64,000 bases of DNA from Hyaloscypha bicolor E (taxonomy: Eukaryota; Ascomycota; Leotiomycetes; Helotiales; Hyaloscyphaceae): the NCBI RefSeq assembly GCF_002865645.1, contig NW_020194560.1, positions 744,001-808,000 on the forward strand, in the 5' to 3' direction. Below the pieces are notes generated by a model. That model was not told the DNA's origin, searched no databases, and saw only the letters and a list, made by a program, of their open reading frames with translations. Shown here one piece after another: positions 10,983 through 24,000 of this stretch (its first letter is position 1; every line of letters starts with the position of its first letter). Both the position numbers and the translations under genes were made by a program.

Positions 10983-13476
10983 TTTTACTTAATTTAACTT
11001 TTAGAGAATAGTTTATTACGAGATAATTAAGCTATTAATAAATAAAACTATTAATAGCTAGAATATTAACTAGAAGAAATACCTCTATTATTATTAGAAT
11101 AACCTAGCCGGATATTTAGGAAAGCGCCTAGTTAGATACTCTTTATATTACCTAATTAGGAGAAGGAAATAGAACTCAAATATCTTTAGAACTAGCTAGT
11201 AGAATAATAATAATAATAATAGAGAAATTAGTAGCGGCTTGCTATTATATTATTGAGTTAGAAGTAGAAATATAATAAAGAAAGAATCTGAAAAAGCTAA
11301 AAGCTCAGATTTATTATCTTAAAAATATTTGGATACCCGGTATAAAACCCGTTATATTTCCGGTAATATTCTTACTTTAAAGAACTTTAAAAACCCGAGA
11401 ACTATCTATTTACTAGAAAAAGAATATTAAAGAAACCTAGGACTTCATTTACTAGGTATAATTAAAATAATATAAAAATAATAAAATTACCTAAATTACT
11501 AATATAATAAAGATTATATATTATATTTCTTATTTTGAAAATATAGCTAAAGATATCTAAAAATATAAGAAGTAATTAATAGGTGTTAATACTATAGATT
11601 AGGAAACCTTTAATAAATTTATAAAAAATTCTATCTTAAATCCAGAAAACTATAATAATAATACTTTTATTAAATTTAAAAATACTAAATAATAGCCAGG
11701 CCAGAGTATTTAAAGCTTTATATTTTATTTAAATAGCCTATTAAATAATTTGGGATATACGAGTTTATTATAAGAGCGGAATAATTTATTTAATAGTTTA
11801 AGACAGGAGATTTGAAATAAGATTAATTATTAAGGAAATATTTTATAAGAAAGAGAAAAGCTTATTTTTATAGCTATAAAAGTTAAAAATAATTTGAACT
11901 TATTTATTTAATAGAAATATAATAATAAGCTAACGAAATAGTAAAAGAAAAGAAATAAAAAAAAAGAAAAAGAAGATAATAAAGAAAAACGAAAAAGAAG
12001 TATATTTCTATTATAAGATTTATAAAACCGAAATAATAAAAATATAATAATAAAGTTTAATATAATACCTGTATTAGAATCTATAAAACGGGGTATAATT
12101 TGCTTTACTTATTAGAAAAAGAGTTATTATATTATTATTTACCTAAATTAAAAGAAACCGACTTATTATAATTATAATAAGTCAGGCTATAAATTATATA
12201 AGTACTTAAAACCAAAAAAGCCAGGAAATAAATATATTTTATAATAATTATATTTATTTATATTATAAAAAGCAAAGTTCCCAAAACGAGAATAATAATT
12301 AAAATTATTATTAAAATAAGGAAAAATAAATAAAGAATTAGAATATTAGTTAATTCGGGTATAGAGGCTAATTATATAAAAAGGAGATTAGCTTTAGATA
12401 TAGGTATTTTAGTAATATTAAAGGTAATTCCTTTATTCTTATTAGAGAAAAAAAGAATCTATTTATATAAAGATTATATTTTTGAGATTATTACCGAAAA
12501 TATATTAGGGAACTAAAGAAAGACTAATATATACTTTATATTATATAATTTTAATTTAAACTATATTAATATAATACTTGAATTCTTATAGTTTTACTAA
12601 ATTAATTCCCTAATTTCCTTTAGGGAAATAATATAAAAATACCAGATTTAATTATAGAAAATTAAAGTTCTAAATATTAGGAAATTTACTAAAGTAATAA
12701 AGTATAAGATATATATTTTTCTATTAATTACTTATTTTATAATAGATAAATAAAGAATTATTACTATTATTATAAACGGGATAATTATATTTCCTAAAAA
12801 GTATTAGAATCTTTTCCGAGTATTTTCTATAGAAATTATAGATATATTATTTAATTATTATATAATAAGGTATTATATAAATCTGGAACTAGGGTTCTAA
12901 TTATTATATAGTCCTATATATATTTTATTAGAAAGAAAGCTTAAATTTTTTTAGGAATATTTTAATATTAGTTTAGAAAAGAAATAAATTTATTATTTTA
13001 TTAGCCTAGCTAGTATTCTAATTATATTTATTTCAAAAAAGGAAAGTAGCCTATATTTATATATTAATTACCGAAATCTAAATAGAATTACTATTAAGAA
13101 CCAAATACTATTACTATTTATTAATAAGACAATAAATAGGCTTTATAAAATAAAGATATATATAAAGCTAGATTTAAAGAATATTTATTATTAGTTATAA
13201 ATACGGGAAAGTAATAAATAAAAAATAGTATTTTAAATATATTATAAATATTTTAAATATTATATTATATCTTTTAAACTTTCTAATATTTTAATAATAT
13301 TTCAGATATATATTAATTATATACTAATAGGCCTTATAAATATTATTTATATAGTTTATTTAGATAATATTTTAATTTATTTAGAGAATCTAGAATAGTA
13401 TATAATAGTAGTCTAATATATACTCGAATAATTATAATAATACTAGCTTTTTATAAACTTAGTAAAATACGAGTTT
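10983..13476 (+). pseudogene. V gag-pol, first part (gag, protease, RT)
   Basis: Gag region to about 12,200 with a CCHC zinc knuckle at 12164-12205 that now reads YYNYNKSGYKLYKY; spacing C-x2-C-x4-H-x4-C is exact but every Cys and His codon has become Tyr. The protease active site reads NSG at 12352-12360, from an expected DSG. The RT has LYLYINYRNLN (near 13,050), IKLDLKNIYY (near 13,170) and the catalytic box YLDN at 13357-13368, where Y-x-D-D is expected, so the second Asp is lost. Many TAA/TAG stops fall at former Gln positions. The frame is cut at 13,476 in the sequence ...VKYEF by G1 and resumes at 21,545. Confidence 0.85.
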
Positions 13477-13749
13477 TGTTACGATTCCCAGATGCTCGGT
13501 ATCTGAGATGCCTCGCCAGATGCCAGATGCCTTCTAGGCGCACGTGACGCGGCCGCCTCGCTAGGGAAATATGCTTGGAATGTACTGGAGATATTTAGAA
13601 GGCTAGCCCCTTCGGGACTAGTGTACTGTGGGGTGCATATACTCCCTCGCAGCCTCCTGTATTCTAGTTTTCCCTTCCTTAGCTTTGAATCGTCTTCGTA
13701 AGGGACCTTCTACCTTGCTTTCCAAGCCCTGAATGCCGTACCCGTAACA
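13477..13749 (+). repeat. G1 LTR1, nearly free of RIP
   Basis: Begins TGTTACG and ends CGTAACA, a perfect 7-bp inverted terminal repeat, with TG/CA ends intact. It contains AGATGCC/GGTATCTG words, CACGTG and CGCGGCCGCC. The GC content is normal, in contrast to LTR3. Confidence 0.92.
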
Positions 13750-14878
13750 GTATTTAAAGCTTATTTAGCTCCCGATCCTCTTCCATTCCAGCGTTTACTT
13801 GCGACCCTCGAATCGACCAGTATTGGGACCTCCCCTAGCCTCCTAGCCTCCTCTATTTGAGCCTCTATAAATAGCCTCGGATCGACTAGCGTTAGGACCT
13901 CCTCTAGCTCTTGGTTACCCTCTATTCGAGCCTCTATAAATAGCCTCGGATTAACTGGTATTAAGATCTCTCCCGCTCTCGTAGCAACTACTTAATCCTG
14001 TGGAGGATATTAAATAAACTAACCCTCAAGAGCGAAAGCTCCAGATTTTCATACGCTAGTAGCGTGTCAGAACCACCCCTATTACCGGAGCTTGTACCTT
14101 ATTGCTACCTACAGAGCTAGTAACTAATTGCTACGACAATCATACGAGACGATGTCCTCTCTGTAATACCCACGTTAAACCCTCCGCACCCGTCAAGCTT
14201 TGAATCCTTCGAATTTCACGAATTCTTTACTTTCAAAGGCTATTTTCGATCAAGCCCTAGAGCTCTGGGTACCACAGGCCAGTAACCTTACTGTTATATA
14301 TATATATATATATACCCTTTCTCTCTCCCCCTCTCTCTTTTAAAATGGATACCGTATGTCAAGCTTGGAAGTTATAGTCCCTGATCGATAATAAGCACCA
14401 GTTCGCACGCTTAATTGATAGCTATACCCGTTAATTGATCCAGCTTGTAATCGGCTAGTCTAATACCTCTCTCAAGCCAAAGGAGCCTTATTTCCCTACT
14501 AAAGCAGTCTTCCAGGCCGATTTAGTCTCCTTCGCAAAAGCGGTTTTCTTAACTAGAACCACTTCTCCACCTTTATAGCTCTCTGGCGAGGCTCAAACTA
14601 CGCTAATTAATGCACTTACGGACGTTGTTAAGAAACAAGCTCGTTAGCTAGCCCAGAAAATGGATTAATATTGCGATGAAGAGATAGATAGCCTTGACTA
14701 CTTGCAGAGGATTATATTGGGCCATACGGATAGGGAGTAGGATGGTTTACAAGCTCCTGCTGGATCAGATTGCCCCGTTGGTGACCCTTTCTGATCCGAA
14801 TACCCCGTTGACGTTTCTGGAGGCTTTTTATGGTTTTCGTAAGCTCGGGAACGAGCTTATTATAAAGGGGGGGGGTAA
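13750..14878 (+). mobile_element. Non-autonomous interior joined to G1 (TRIM/LARD-like)
   Basis: Starts with AGTATTTAAAGCTTA like G1/G2 interiors and ends with the same 3' segment (GAACGAGCTTATTATAAAG then a G-rich polypurine tract at about 14,867-14,875), so it has the ends needed for mobilisation. Between them is about 1.1 kb unlike G pol. It includes roughly 75-bp direct repeats (GAGCCTCTATAAATAGCCTCG near 13,859 and 13,929), a (TA)n/(CT)n tract at 14,294-14,341 and no long ORF. An ATG at 14,345 is closed within ten codons. It is likely mobilised in trans by G-family enzymes. GC content is normal. Confidence 0.75.
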
Positions 14879-15109
14879 TGTTATAGTTCAGGTTTCGATG
14901 TTCTGGTTACCTGATATAGTTACCTGATAGCTAGTATAGGAATGCATATGGAGATATTTAAGACGCTAGGCCCCTTAGGGGCTAGCTTACTATAGGTGTA
15001 CTTAAGCCTATAGCCTCCTGTATTCTAGCTTTCTTTTCTTAGCTTTGAATCGTCTTTGTAAGGGACCTTCTACCTTGCTTTCCAAGCCCTGAATACCGTA
15101 CCCGTAATA
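14879..15109 (+). repeat. G1 LTR2, variant subfamily
   Basis: Starts TGTTATAGTT and ends CCCGTAATA. The 3' two thirds match LTR1 (CAGCCTCCTGTATTCTAG-like and TAAGGGACCTTCTACCTTGC blocks) but the 5' part is shorter and diverged. It has little RIP. Confidence 0.85.
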
Positions 15110-18100
15110 GTATTTAAAGCTTACTTTCTTTAATCCTATAGAGGATTTTAAATAAACTAATTCAGAACTATTAGTAATATAGGTGCCGCTAAGATAACGG
15201 AACCTCAGAAATACAAGTAATAGACTTCAGAATAATAAAAGCAAAAAGCTTTAGAATCCTTAGAGGAATTAGATATTTATACTTTTATAAATATATACTA
15301 GTAGTATATTAGAAACCCTCCTAAAAACCCGAAAATCAAAGAACCTCGAATAAAGGCTACTCTTTAATCAAGTTCTAAAGTAATAGGTACCTATAGGCTA
15401 GTAACCTAATTACTACCCTCAAGCCCTATCCTATAACCTTATAGGCCCTATATATATATACCGGTAACGAGATTACTAGGAAGAATATAGTAAAAGAAAA
15501 GTATAATAAGTTAATTTTCTAGAATACTATATAACTAGGAACTATATTAATTTCCGCTAAGGCTTCTAGTAAAGCTCCTACTAGTTCAGGTTATTCTATT
15601 AGCAGCCTTTCTCAAACCGAGTATCCCGTTAGTATTTCTAGAGAATTTATAAATAAGTCTATAGAAATAGAATCTTCTACTTTTATTATAAAGCTTCTAG
15701 AAACCAAAAATCATATTACTACCGGAGAGTTATATAAATAGGCCAAGAAATCCGATATCTTGCTTTTAGATATTAATATTATTATAAAGAACTATCGGGA
15801 AAACATTTAAAGAGCTATTTTATATAAGAATACCTATAGTTATAATAAAGCTATTCTCGAGAATACTAAGCTTTATAATACCAAGCTCGAAAATAATATT
15901 AAGTATTATATAGCTATAGTAAATCGGCTTATAATAGCTCTAATTACTTTTGCTTTACCTGCTTTAGCTATTTTAAACCCCTCTTAAAAGAATTCCGAAC
16001 TATTTCTTATTTATTCCTGTCTAGAATTCCCTATATCTTATATTTCCTTTAGAAATACTAGAGTTACTAAGCTTCCAGATCTAATTCTCTTTATTAGAGA
16101 TTATATTATCTTTAATAACTGGCTAGTTTAGGTCAAGAATAAGCTATAAGGAAATACTAATTTATATTTCTTAGAGAATCTCAAGATTATTTATATTTCT
16201 AGTAAACTTACTAATAATACTTTTGCCCTAACTAATTCTTATATAAATAAAGATAGTCCAAATTAGTACTATTAGCTCTTAGAGCTTTATTCTTACCTAA
16301 AGAAGCTATATTCTAATTCTAATAAGATATAGAATACTTGCCGTATTTTTAATAAGTTTTAAATATACTTTAGTTAAGTATTTTAGAAGTTCTATATTCT
16401 TTTTTTATAACTATTTATAGAAGGTAGTATTAGTCTTTAAGATATTAAATATAAACTAAATAAGAAGCTCTTACTAAAGCTTTAGGAGTTAGTATATATA
16501 TACTATAATAATTTTTCTATTAATATTACTTGCTTTATTTAGTATTATATTACTAATAATTAGTAGATTAAGGCTATATATAAGAAAACTAAGAAATATA
16601 AGAAAATAAGAACTATTTTAGTTAAGTTTATTTCTAGTATTATATTCTTATATATTTCTAAAGAATATATTTCTAAAAAGAAGCCTAAGGAGCCTATATT
16701 AATTACTTTTATTAAATATATATTCCCTTATAAATATAAGTAATATCTTATAAAAACCGAGGATCTCTTAATTATTAAGTACTATAACTATAATAAGTTT
16801 GGCTACTATATTAGATACTATCTAGTTCTATATAATAAGGAAACTAAGATAATTTTTTCTAGAATTAAACTAGGCTTAGTTTCTATTTTACTGGAATATA
16901 TTATTTTAATAAAGTATTTAGAGAATTCGAGCTCTAATTCTGGTATAGAACCGGGAAATAAGTACCTCTAAAGAAAGTTTCTATTTTAAGGGCTTATAGT
17001 ATAGATTTAGTAGAGATTAACTTAATTTATCTAATAAGAGGAAATACTCTTATAATACCCTATACTATTAGTATAAATGAATTAGGAATTAAGTCTTTTT
17101 TTCTTATTAATACTAGAGCTAATAGTTATACTTTTATTAATATAAAGCTTATTTAACTTATAAAGTAATTCTTAGAAGTAAAACCATAATCTTTTCCCTT
17201 ATTTTATACTATATATGGTTTTAATAGAAAGCTAGCTAAGTTTACTAAGAAATATATAGAAGTTTTGCTTCTAATTAATAAATAAAGTATTAATATATCT
17301 ATAATTATTCTAAACCTTAGAGATTATAATATTATTCTTAGTAAGAAATAGGTAATATATATTAATATTCTAGTTAATTATAAAAGATATAGGCTTATTT
17401 AGCCAAAAAATAAGCCTAAATCTATATAATTTAGTTATATTATTAGTACTTTATAGTAATAGCTAGAGAAATAACCTAATAAGAAATATTAAAAAAATAC
17501 TAATTAATAAGATTTTATTATAAGCTATTTCTAGAAATCTTTTATTCTAAAGTAGTTTTTCTTTTTTTAGACTAATTAGAGGAAATTATATAAAACTATA
17601 GAAAAGAAGCTTTTATAGCCTAATTAAGATATAATACCTAAATAAAAGCCAAAGAAATAAGAAGAAGTTCTTAATAAAAAGCAAATATTAGATCTAGCTA
17701 TTCTTATTTCTATAGTATTTAACTATATAGTTAAGAGAGAAAATAATATTATTAGTTAAATCTCTATTTATAAGATTAATAAGGAGCTTAAAGCTCGGAA
17801 AAAAGAAGCTATTCCTGATTTAGAGAATTAATAACCGGAAGAAATAGAGCTTTAATAGTTATTCTAAATATTATTCCCGGAATTCAAGAAATATATTTCT
17901 GTTTTCTTTAAGAAAAAATCTAATACTCTTTCTTCCTATAGATTATATAATAATAAAATTCAGATTAAAGGCCTAAAGAAAACCGAGAATATTAAATATT
18001 AATTTCTCTAGTAATAGTCTATTTAAGAGCTTCTAGAAATCAAGCATTTCTTGGAAAATAATCTAGCTAAGAGCTTTATTAAAGCTAATTAGGCTCCCTT

Positions 18101-21100
18101 TACTTTACTAGTTCTTTTTATAAAAAAAGCAAATAAAGGTTTATATTTCTATATTAATTTCTATTACTTGAATAATATTACCTAAAAGAATTAATATCTT
18201 CTTTTCTTTATTAATAAGACTTTAAATTAATTATCTAAGGCTAAGATCTATATTAAATTAGATATTTACTAAGCTTTCTATTATATAATTATAGACCCGG
18301 ACTCTTAGGAACTAATAATATTCCCTATTTATTATAGAATATATAAATATAATATTTTCTAGAAAGGCCTTATAAATAACCTGGTTATATATTAATACTA
18401 TATAAATAATATATTTTTTAAATATCTAAATAACTTTTATATAATATATCTTAATAATATTCTTATTTATTTAGAGAACCTAGTAAAATATAAATAATAT
18501 ATATAAAAAGTACTAGATTACTTATATCTTACTAGCCTCTAAATAAATATTAAGAAATCGGAATTCAAAGTTATATATATAAAATATTTAGGCTTTATTA
18601 TTTTTATATCTGGTATTAAAATAGATCTTAATATAGTTAAAGTAATATATAACTAGTAATTCCTAAAAATAATTAAGGGTATATAGTTTTTTCTTAGCTT
18701 CTATAACTTTTATAAATATTTTATTAAAGAATATAGACGAATTACTAGACCTCTTACCTTACTTATAAAAAAGAATATTTCCTTTAAATAGTTTAAGTAA
18801 TACCAAAAGGCTTTTACTTACCTAAAAAAAGCTATAATTTCTATTCTAGTTTTATAATACTATAATTTAGATTTGCTTATAATAATAGAAATAGATATAT
18901 TTAAAGAAGTAATTACTAGCCTATTTTCTTAATAAGACCCAGAAATAGGCCTTTAGTATTCTATAGCTTATTTTTCTAAAACTATACTTCTAGTAAAGCT
19001 TAATTATAATATATATAATAAGGAGATATTTATTATAGTTTAAATATTAGAGAAATAGAGAGCTAAGCTAGAAGGCTTTTAGAATATTTTCTTTAAGATC
19101 TATTCTAATTACTATATCTTAAAGTACTTTATAACTACTAAAAAGCTCTCTTTTTAATAAGCTAGATAGGCTAAGCTCTTATTTTACTATTACTTTAAGC
19201 TTATATATTATTCTGGAAAATTAAATAAGTAAGCAAATATTTTATTATAAAGATAAAATAAAATAAATATTTAGGGCCAGATTAAGGAAAAGCTATAAAC
19301 TCAAGTATTTTTCTCTAAAAATAAGATTAATCCGGAGATTATCTATAACTTATAGCTTATAATAATATTCTATAAGATTGGCTTACTTAATCCGGAATTC
19401 GGCCCTGAAAACTAAATATATACTAAAGATTTTCCAGAGAAAAATATCCCTATTAAAGATATAATTCCCCTAGAAAAAAGTATTTTCTTAGAAGCTTTAC
19501 TAGTAGACTCTGCTATAATAGCCCCTATAGAAGTACTATTAAAGGCTCCCGCTAAATATAGTAGTTTATAACTTATAAATAAGATCCTATAGAATAATTA
19601 TATATTACCGGATCTAGAAAAGCTATATATAATAGCCTAAGCCAAAAATAATATCTAGATATTATAAGATAGCCTCTTTTTATATTATAGAAAATTCTAT
19701 ATTACAAAAAACGAAATAACCCCCAGATTACTTTTATAGACTGCCCTAATTTATAAAATATATAATAAATCTCTTTCTGGATATCCTGAATATATAAAGC
19801 TCTAATAGCTATTAAAGAAGTAATATTACTAGCTATCTATAAATAAGGATATTAATTAATACTATAGTAATTATTATACTTATAAAAAATTATATATACC
19901 TAGAGATAAAAAGCCTAGTTTGCTTTATTTCCTTCTAGTTTCTAATTATCCCTAATAGTATATTACTATAGATTTTAAAAGCTATCCAGAAAGCAAATTA
20001 GGCTATAATATAATTACTATATTTATAGATTACTTATTTAAGTATCTAATTACAATTCCTATATAAGATATAATTATAGCTAAATAGCTAATATTTCTGT
20101 TTTTATTCTATATAATATACTAAATAGGTATTTCAGAAATAATTATATTAGATTAGAGACCCTAATTTATATCCGATTTTTAAAGCAAATTCTATATAAG
20201 AATTAGTATAAAGCTCAAGTTCTCTATAGCTAATTATCCCTAAATAAATAAATAAATAGAGATTATTAATTAGTACTTTAATTAGAGATTATACCCGTAT
20301 ATTAACTATTACTAGAATAACTAGGACAAATAAGTTACTATAATTAATTATTAATAAGCTTTCCTTTAGTATAAAACTATTAGCTAGTTCTTATTTATAA
20401 CTAAAAAGGGCTATAAGCCTTATATTTCTCTGGATTAGAACTCTTTTATTAAAGCTAACTTACCTAAAAAAAAGCTAAATAGGAATAAAGCTAAAGTATT
20501 AGTAAATTAATTATATGAATTATAATAACTTGCCTAAGGCTATATAAAATAAGTATAGGAATAATATATAATATAAGCTAATAAATACTGCTATTTAATT
20601 AATTTCAAAGTAGGAAATAAAATATAAGTTACTATAAAGTACTAGAAATCCGATTATCCGAGCCAGAAGCTAGAGAACTAAATAAAGAACCTATTTGAGA
20701 TTCTAGAATAATATAGTTACTTATTTTTCCTGAAATTACCGGAAACCATAAAGATATACCTAGTTTTCTATATAAAAAAGCTATAAAAAGATCCCTAGAA
20801 TTCTTTACTAGGTTAAGTAAACCCGGAACTGCCTCTATTAATACTAGAAAATAGTAAATAAAAGTATGATATTAAATAAATTATTATAGTTAAGCTAGTA
20901 AGAAATAGACTAAAGTATAGAATTTAGTAGGTTAGTTAGGATAAAGATCTAGTATAGTATCTAGCTTTAGTACTAAGTAATAGCCCCCTGGTTTTATAAA
21001 GTTTCTATAATAATAATATTAATATACTAGGACTTCTATAAAACCTATAATACTAGCTAGATTATATAAAAAATAATACTTGTCTAGAATTATACAGAAA

Positions 21101-21266
21101 TAATAATAAATCCTCCTAGGTTATATAGTAAAGGTACTGGCCTTTTATATATAATATTTATATCCGAGATACTAGTTTTATTTTAGGAAAGAGTATAATA
21201 TAAAATTAGATGAATTAATAGCTTATATAAAGCTCGGAGACGAGCTTATTATAAAGAAGAAAATAA
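15110..21266 (+). pseudogene. G1 gag-pol (chromovirus polyprotein), RIP-inactivated
   Basis: Gag runs to about 16,980 with a zinc knuckle at 16777-16821 reading KYYNYNKFGYYIRYY: correct CCHC spacing, all four ligands changed to Tyr. The protease box at 17109-17126 reads NTRANS where DTGANS-type sequence is expected. The RT (about 18,050-18,600) has LDIYQAFYY-like sequence and catalytic YLNN at 18447-18458, both Asp lost. RNase H follows (about 18,850-19,250), then integrase (about 19,600-20,450; ITIDFKS, PQFISDF and IEIINQY preserve the DDE positions), then a chromodomain at about 20,866-21,030. The 36-nt palindrome and a polypurine tract precede LTR3. G2 is a second copy with nearly the same layout. 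Confidence 0.88.
21120..21155. repeat. 36-nt palindrome, copy 2 (G1, upstream of 3' LTR)
   Basis: GTTATATAGTAAAGG...CCTTTTATATATAAT around TACTGG. It lies about 112 bp upstream of LTR3. Confidence 0.85.
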
Positions 21267-21539
21267 TATTATAATTCCCAAATACCCGATATCTGAAATG
21301 TTTTACTAGATACTAGATATTTTTTAGATATATATAATATAGCTGCCTTACTAGGGAAATATACTTGAAATATATTAGAGATATTTAGAAGGCTAGCCCC
21401 TTTGGGACTAGTATATTATAGGGTATATATATTCTCTTATAGCCTCCTATATTCTAGTTTTCTTTTCCTTAGCTTTAAATTATTTTTATAAGAGACCTTT
21501 TACCTTATTTTCCAAGCCCTAAATACTATACTCGTAATA
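21267..21539 (+). repeat. G1 LTR3 (3' LTR), RIP-mutated
   Basis: Same length as LTR1, with TGTTACG changed to TATTATA and CGTAACA to CGTAATA; differences from LTR1 are overwhelmingly C-to-T and G-to-A. Followed by TSD AGTTT. Confidence 0.92.
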
Positions 21540-21544
21540 AGTTT

Positions 21545-24000
21545 AATATAAAAAGAATAGAATTCCTAGGATTTATAATTAGCCTAGATAGTATAGAAAT
21601 AAAAGCTAGTCGGGTTATAGCTATTAGGAAATAGCCGGCCCTAAAAAATAATATCTGAGAAATTCAAATATTTCTAGATTTTACTAACTTTTATTAGAGG
21701 TTTATTTATAGATATTCTAGAATAATAAAAGAATTAACTAATTTATTAAAAACTAATAGAAACCTATAATATTATTTTAGCTAGATAAATAAGATAAATA
21801 AGACTTTCCCGAAGCTATAAATTATATTTATAATAGTACTAATTCTTTATTATTTTAATCTAGACTTAAAGATTTATATATAGAAATAAATATTTTAGAA
21901 TTCATAATTATAAATATAATTTCCTAATTCTTTAATAAAGAAATAAAAGCCAGATAGTATTTTATTACTTTCTATTTAAAGGAAATAATTATAATTAAAT
22001 ATAAGTATAAGATATATAATTCTAAACTCTTAGCTATTATTCTAGTATTTTATATTTAGTAATATTATTATTATTAAAATAAATTATAATAACTTGAAAT
22101 ACTTTGTAACTAAAAGAAAACTAAATAGTTAATAGATAAAATAAATGGAGGAACTAGCTGTTTTTAATTTTGTCTTAGAATATTAGCTAGAATATAATAG
22201 CTCTATTAATATACTATTAAGAAAGCTAGACTTTATAATAGATATAAATAAAGTTACTTTATTACTTATATTTTATAATAAGTTATAAAATATAAAATAA
22301 AAAGCCCTATAAATAATAGTAATAAAATATTATATTATTCTTATAATATTATAATATAAGGCCTAGAAAAAAGGAAATAGGTATTTCTTAATTAGTAAAA
22401 TACTAAGGAATTCCGAAAAGAAAATCTATTTTAGTAATAAAATAATACCGGAAATATTATTACTTGAATCTATTACTAATATAACTTGTTATAAATAGTA
22501 TATATTATAAATTCTAGCTATATAAATAGCTAGGTCCAATATAATATATAAGAAAAGTAAAGAGATATTACTTGAACTATTATTATAGTACTAAAGGCTT
22601 AATCTATTAGTATAATACTAGTAATATAAATAGTTTCTAAAAGAAATCTTTACTAGAGTTATTAAGATATTAGAATACTATTTATATACTAAATAAACTA
22701 GCTCTTAAAAAAGAATTACTATAAACTAACTATAATAATTCTATAAATGAGTATTTTAATACTAGTAAAATATTAGAGATTTTTTAAAGAAAGTATTTCT
22801 AGTAAAATATAAAAAAGAATATAAAAAAGAATATAAAAAATTATATTAGAATTTGTTTTATATATTAATAAACTAAGATAAAGAAATATTTACTATATAA
22901 TATATTTAGTTTATTTCTCTTTTCCTTTAAGCTATAGTAAGAAATTATTATAAACTTTATTATAAAACTATTCTCTTTTAGGTTTTATAATAAGATATAT
23001 AATTCTATATTTATTATTATTAATAAATATATAAAAATAATATAATATATTCTAATTACTAAAATAATCTCGATTTCTAAATTAGTAAAGCTATTTATAT
23101 ATTATATTATTAAAGACTTTAATATACTTATAAATATAACTTCTAATAAAGGATTTGTTTTTATAAATAAGTTCTAATTAAATTTATACTTTTATTTAAA
23201 GGTTTAATAATAGATAAATAGAGAATCTAAATCAAATTCTAGAATAGTATTTAAGGCACTATACTAGCTATTAGTAAAATAACTAGATAATAAAGCTTAT
23301 TTTTATAGAATTTATATATAATAATTCTATATATTTAATAATAGGAATTTCTCTATTTTATATATTATATGAATTCTATTTTAATATTAAATTATATATT
23401 AAGAATAATATTCTAGAAGAAAGAATACTAGTAATATAAGAAAGAATATAGAGAATTTAAATAAAACGAGAAGTATTAGAGAAATAATAGTAAAAAGTAA
23501 TAAATATATAAAAAAAGTACTATAATAAAAAATATATTAATAAAGAGTTTAATATATATAATAAAGTTATATTTTATATAAAGAACATTTAATAGTTATA
23601 ATCTAGTATAAAGCTAGTAAATAAATATTTTAGTTCCTTTAAAGTTCTAGAAATTATAGAAATATATAAATAAATATATTACTTGAAATTATTATTATTA
23701 TATTAGATTTATAATATTTTTTATATTTCTTTCTTGAAATTATAATACCTATAAGCTAGTACTATAATAAAACTAGAACTAGTCGAGATTAAAAGCAAAA
23801 AGGAATTCGAAATAAAATCTATTATAGTTTATAAAAAGAATAGAAAAGAAAAAGAATATCTCGTTTATTAGAAAAGCTATTTACTAGTAAATAATATATA
23901 GGAACTATTAAGTAATCTGGAAAATATAGTTTAAGAATTATAAGAATATTTGAAAAAAGGTAATATTATAATATTATTAGCTAAACAGAAATATAAAAAA
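21545..24000 (+). pseudogene. V pol, second part (RT end, RNase H, integrase, chromodomain)
   Basis: Begins NIKRIEFLGFIIS, continuing the RT thumb cut at 13,476. Then NFYQRFI-like and RNase H sequence (to about 22,250), integrase (about 22,300-23,600) and a chromodomain at about 23,786-23,955 reading EYLVYQKSYL...NNIQELLSNLEN, matching the chromodomain pattern E-Y-L-V-x-W-K-G-Y...W-E-P-x-x-N-L. The conserved Trp codons (TGG) are now TAG stops, a direct RIP effect. Chromodomain integrases direct insertion to heterochromatin, which fits this nest. Confidence 0.8.

Larger units (their letters stand above)
13477..21539 (+). mobile_element. Ty3/gypsy chromovirus 'G1' with three LTRs, TSD AGTTT
   Basis: The outer LTRs (13477-13749 and 21267-21539, both 273 bp) are flanked by AGTTT at 13472-13476 and 21540-21544. 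The order is LTR1, non-autonomous interior (13750-14878), LTR2 (14879-15109, 231 bp, variant), autonomous gag-pol interior (15110-21266), LTR3. One TSD pair for three LTRs means the unit entered V as one piece or was rebuilt by recombination afterwards. It splits V between RT and RNase H. Confidence 0.88.

Noticed and set aside
14694..14927. 77-codon open frame in the non-autonomous segment of G1
   Set aside because: It runs across the polypurine tract into LTR2 and has no recognisable domain; it is open only because this island escaped RIP.
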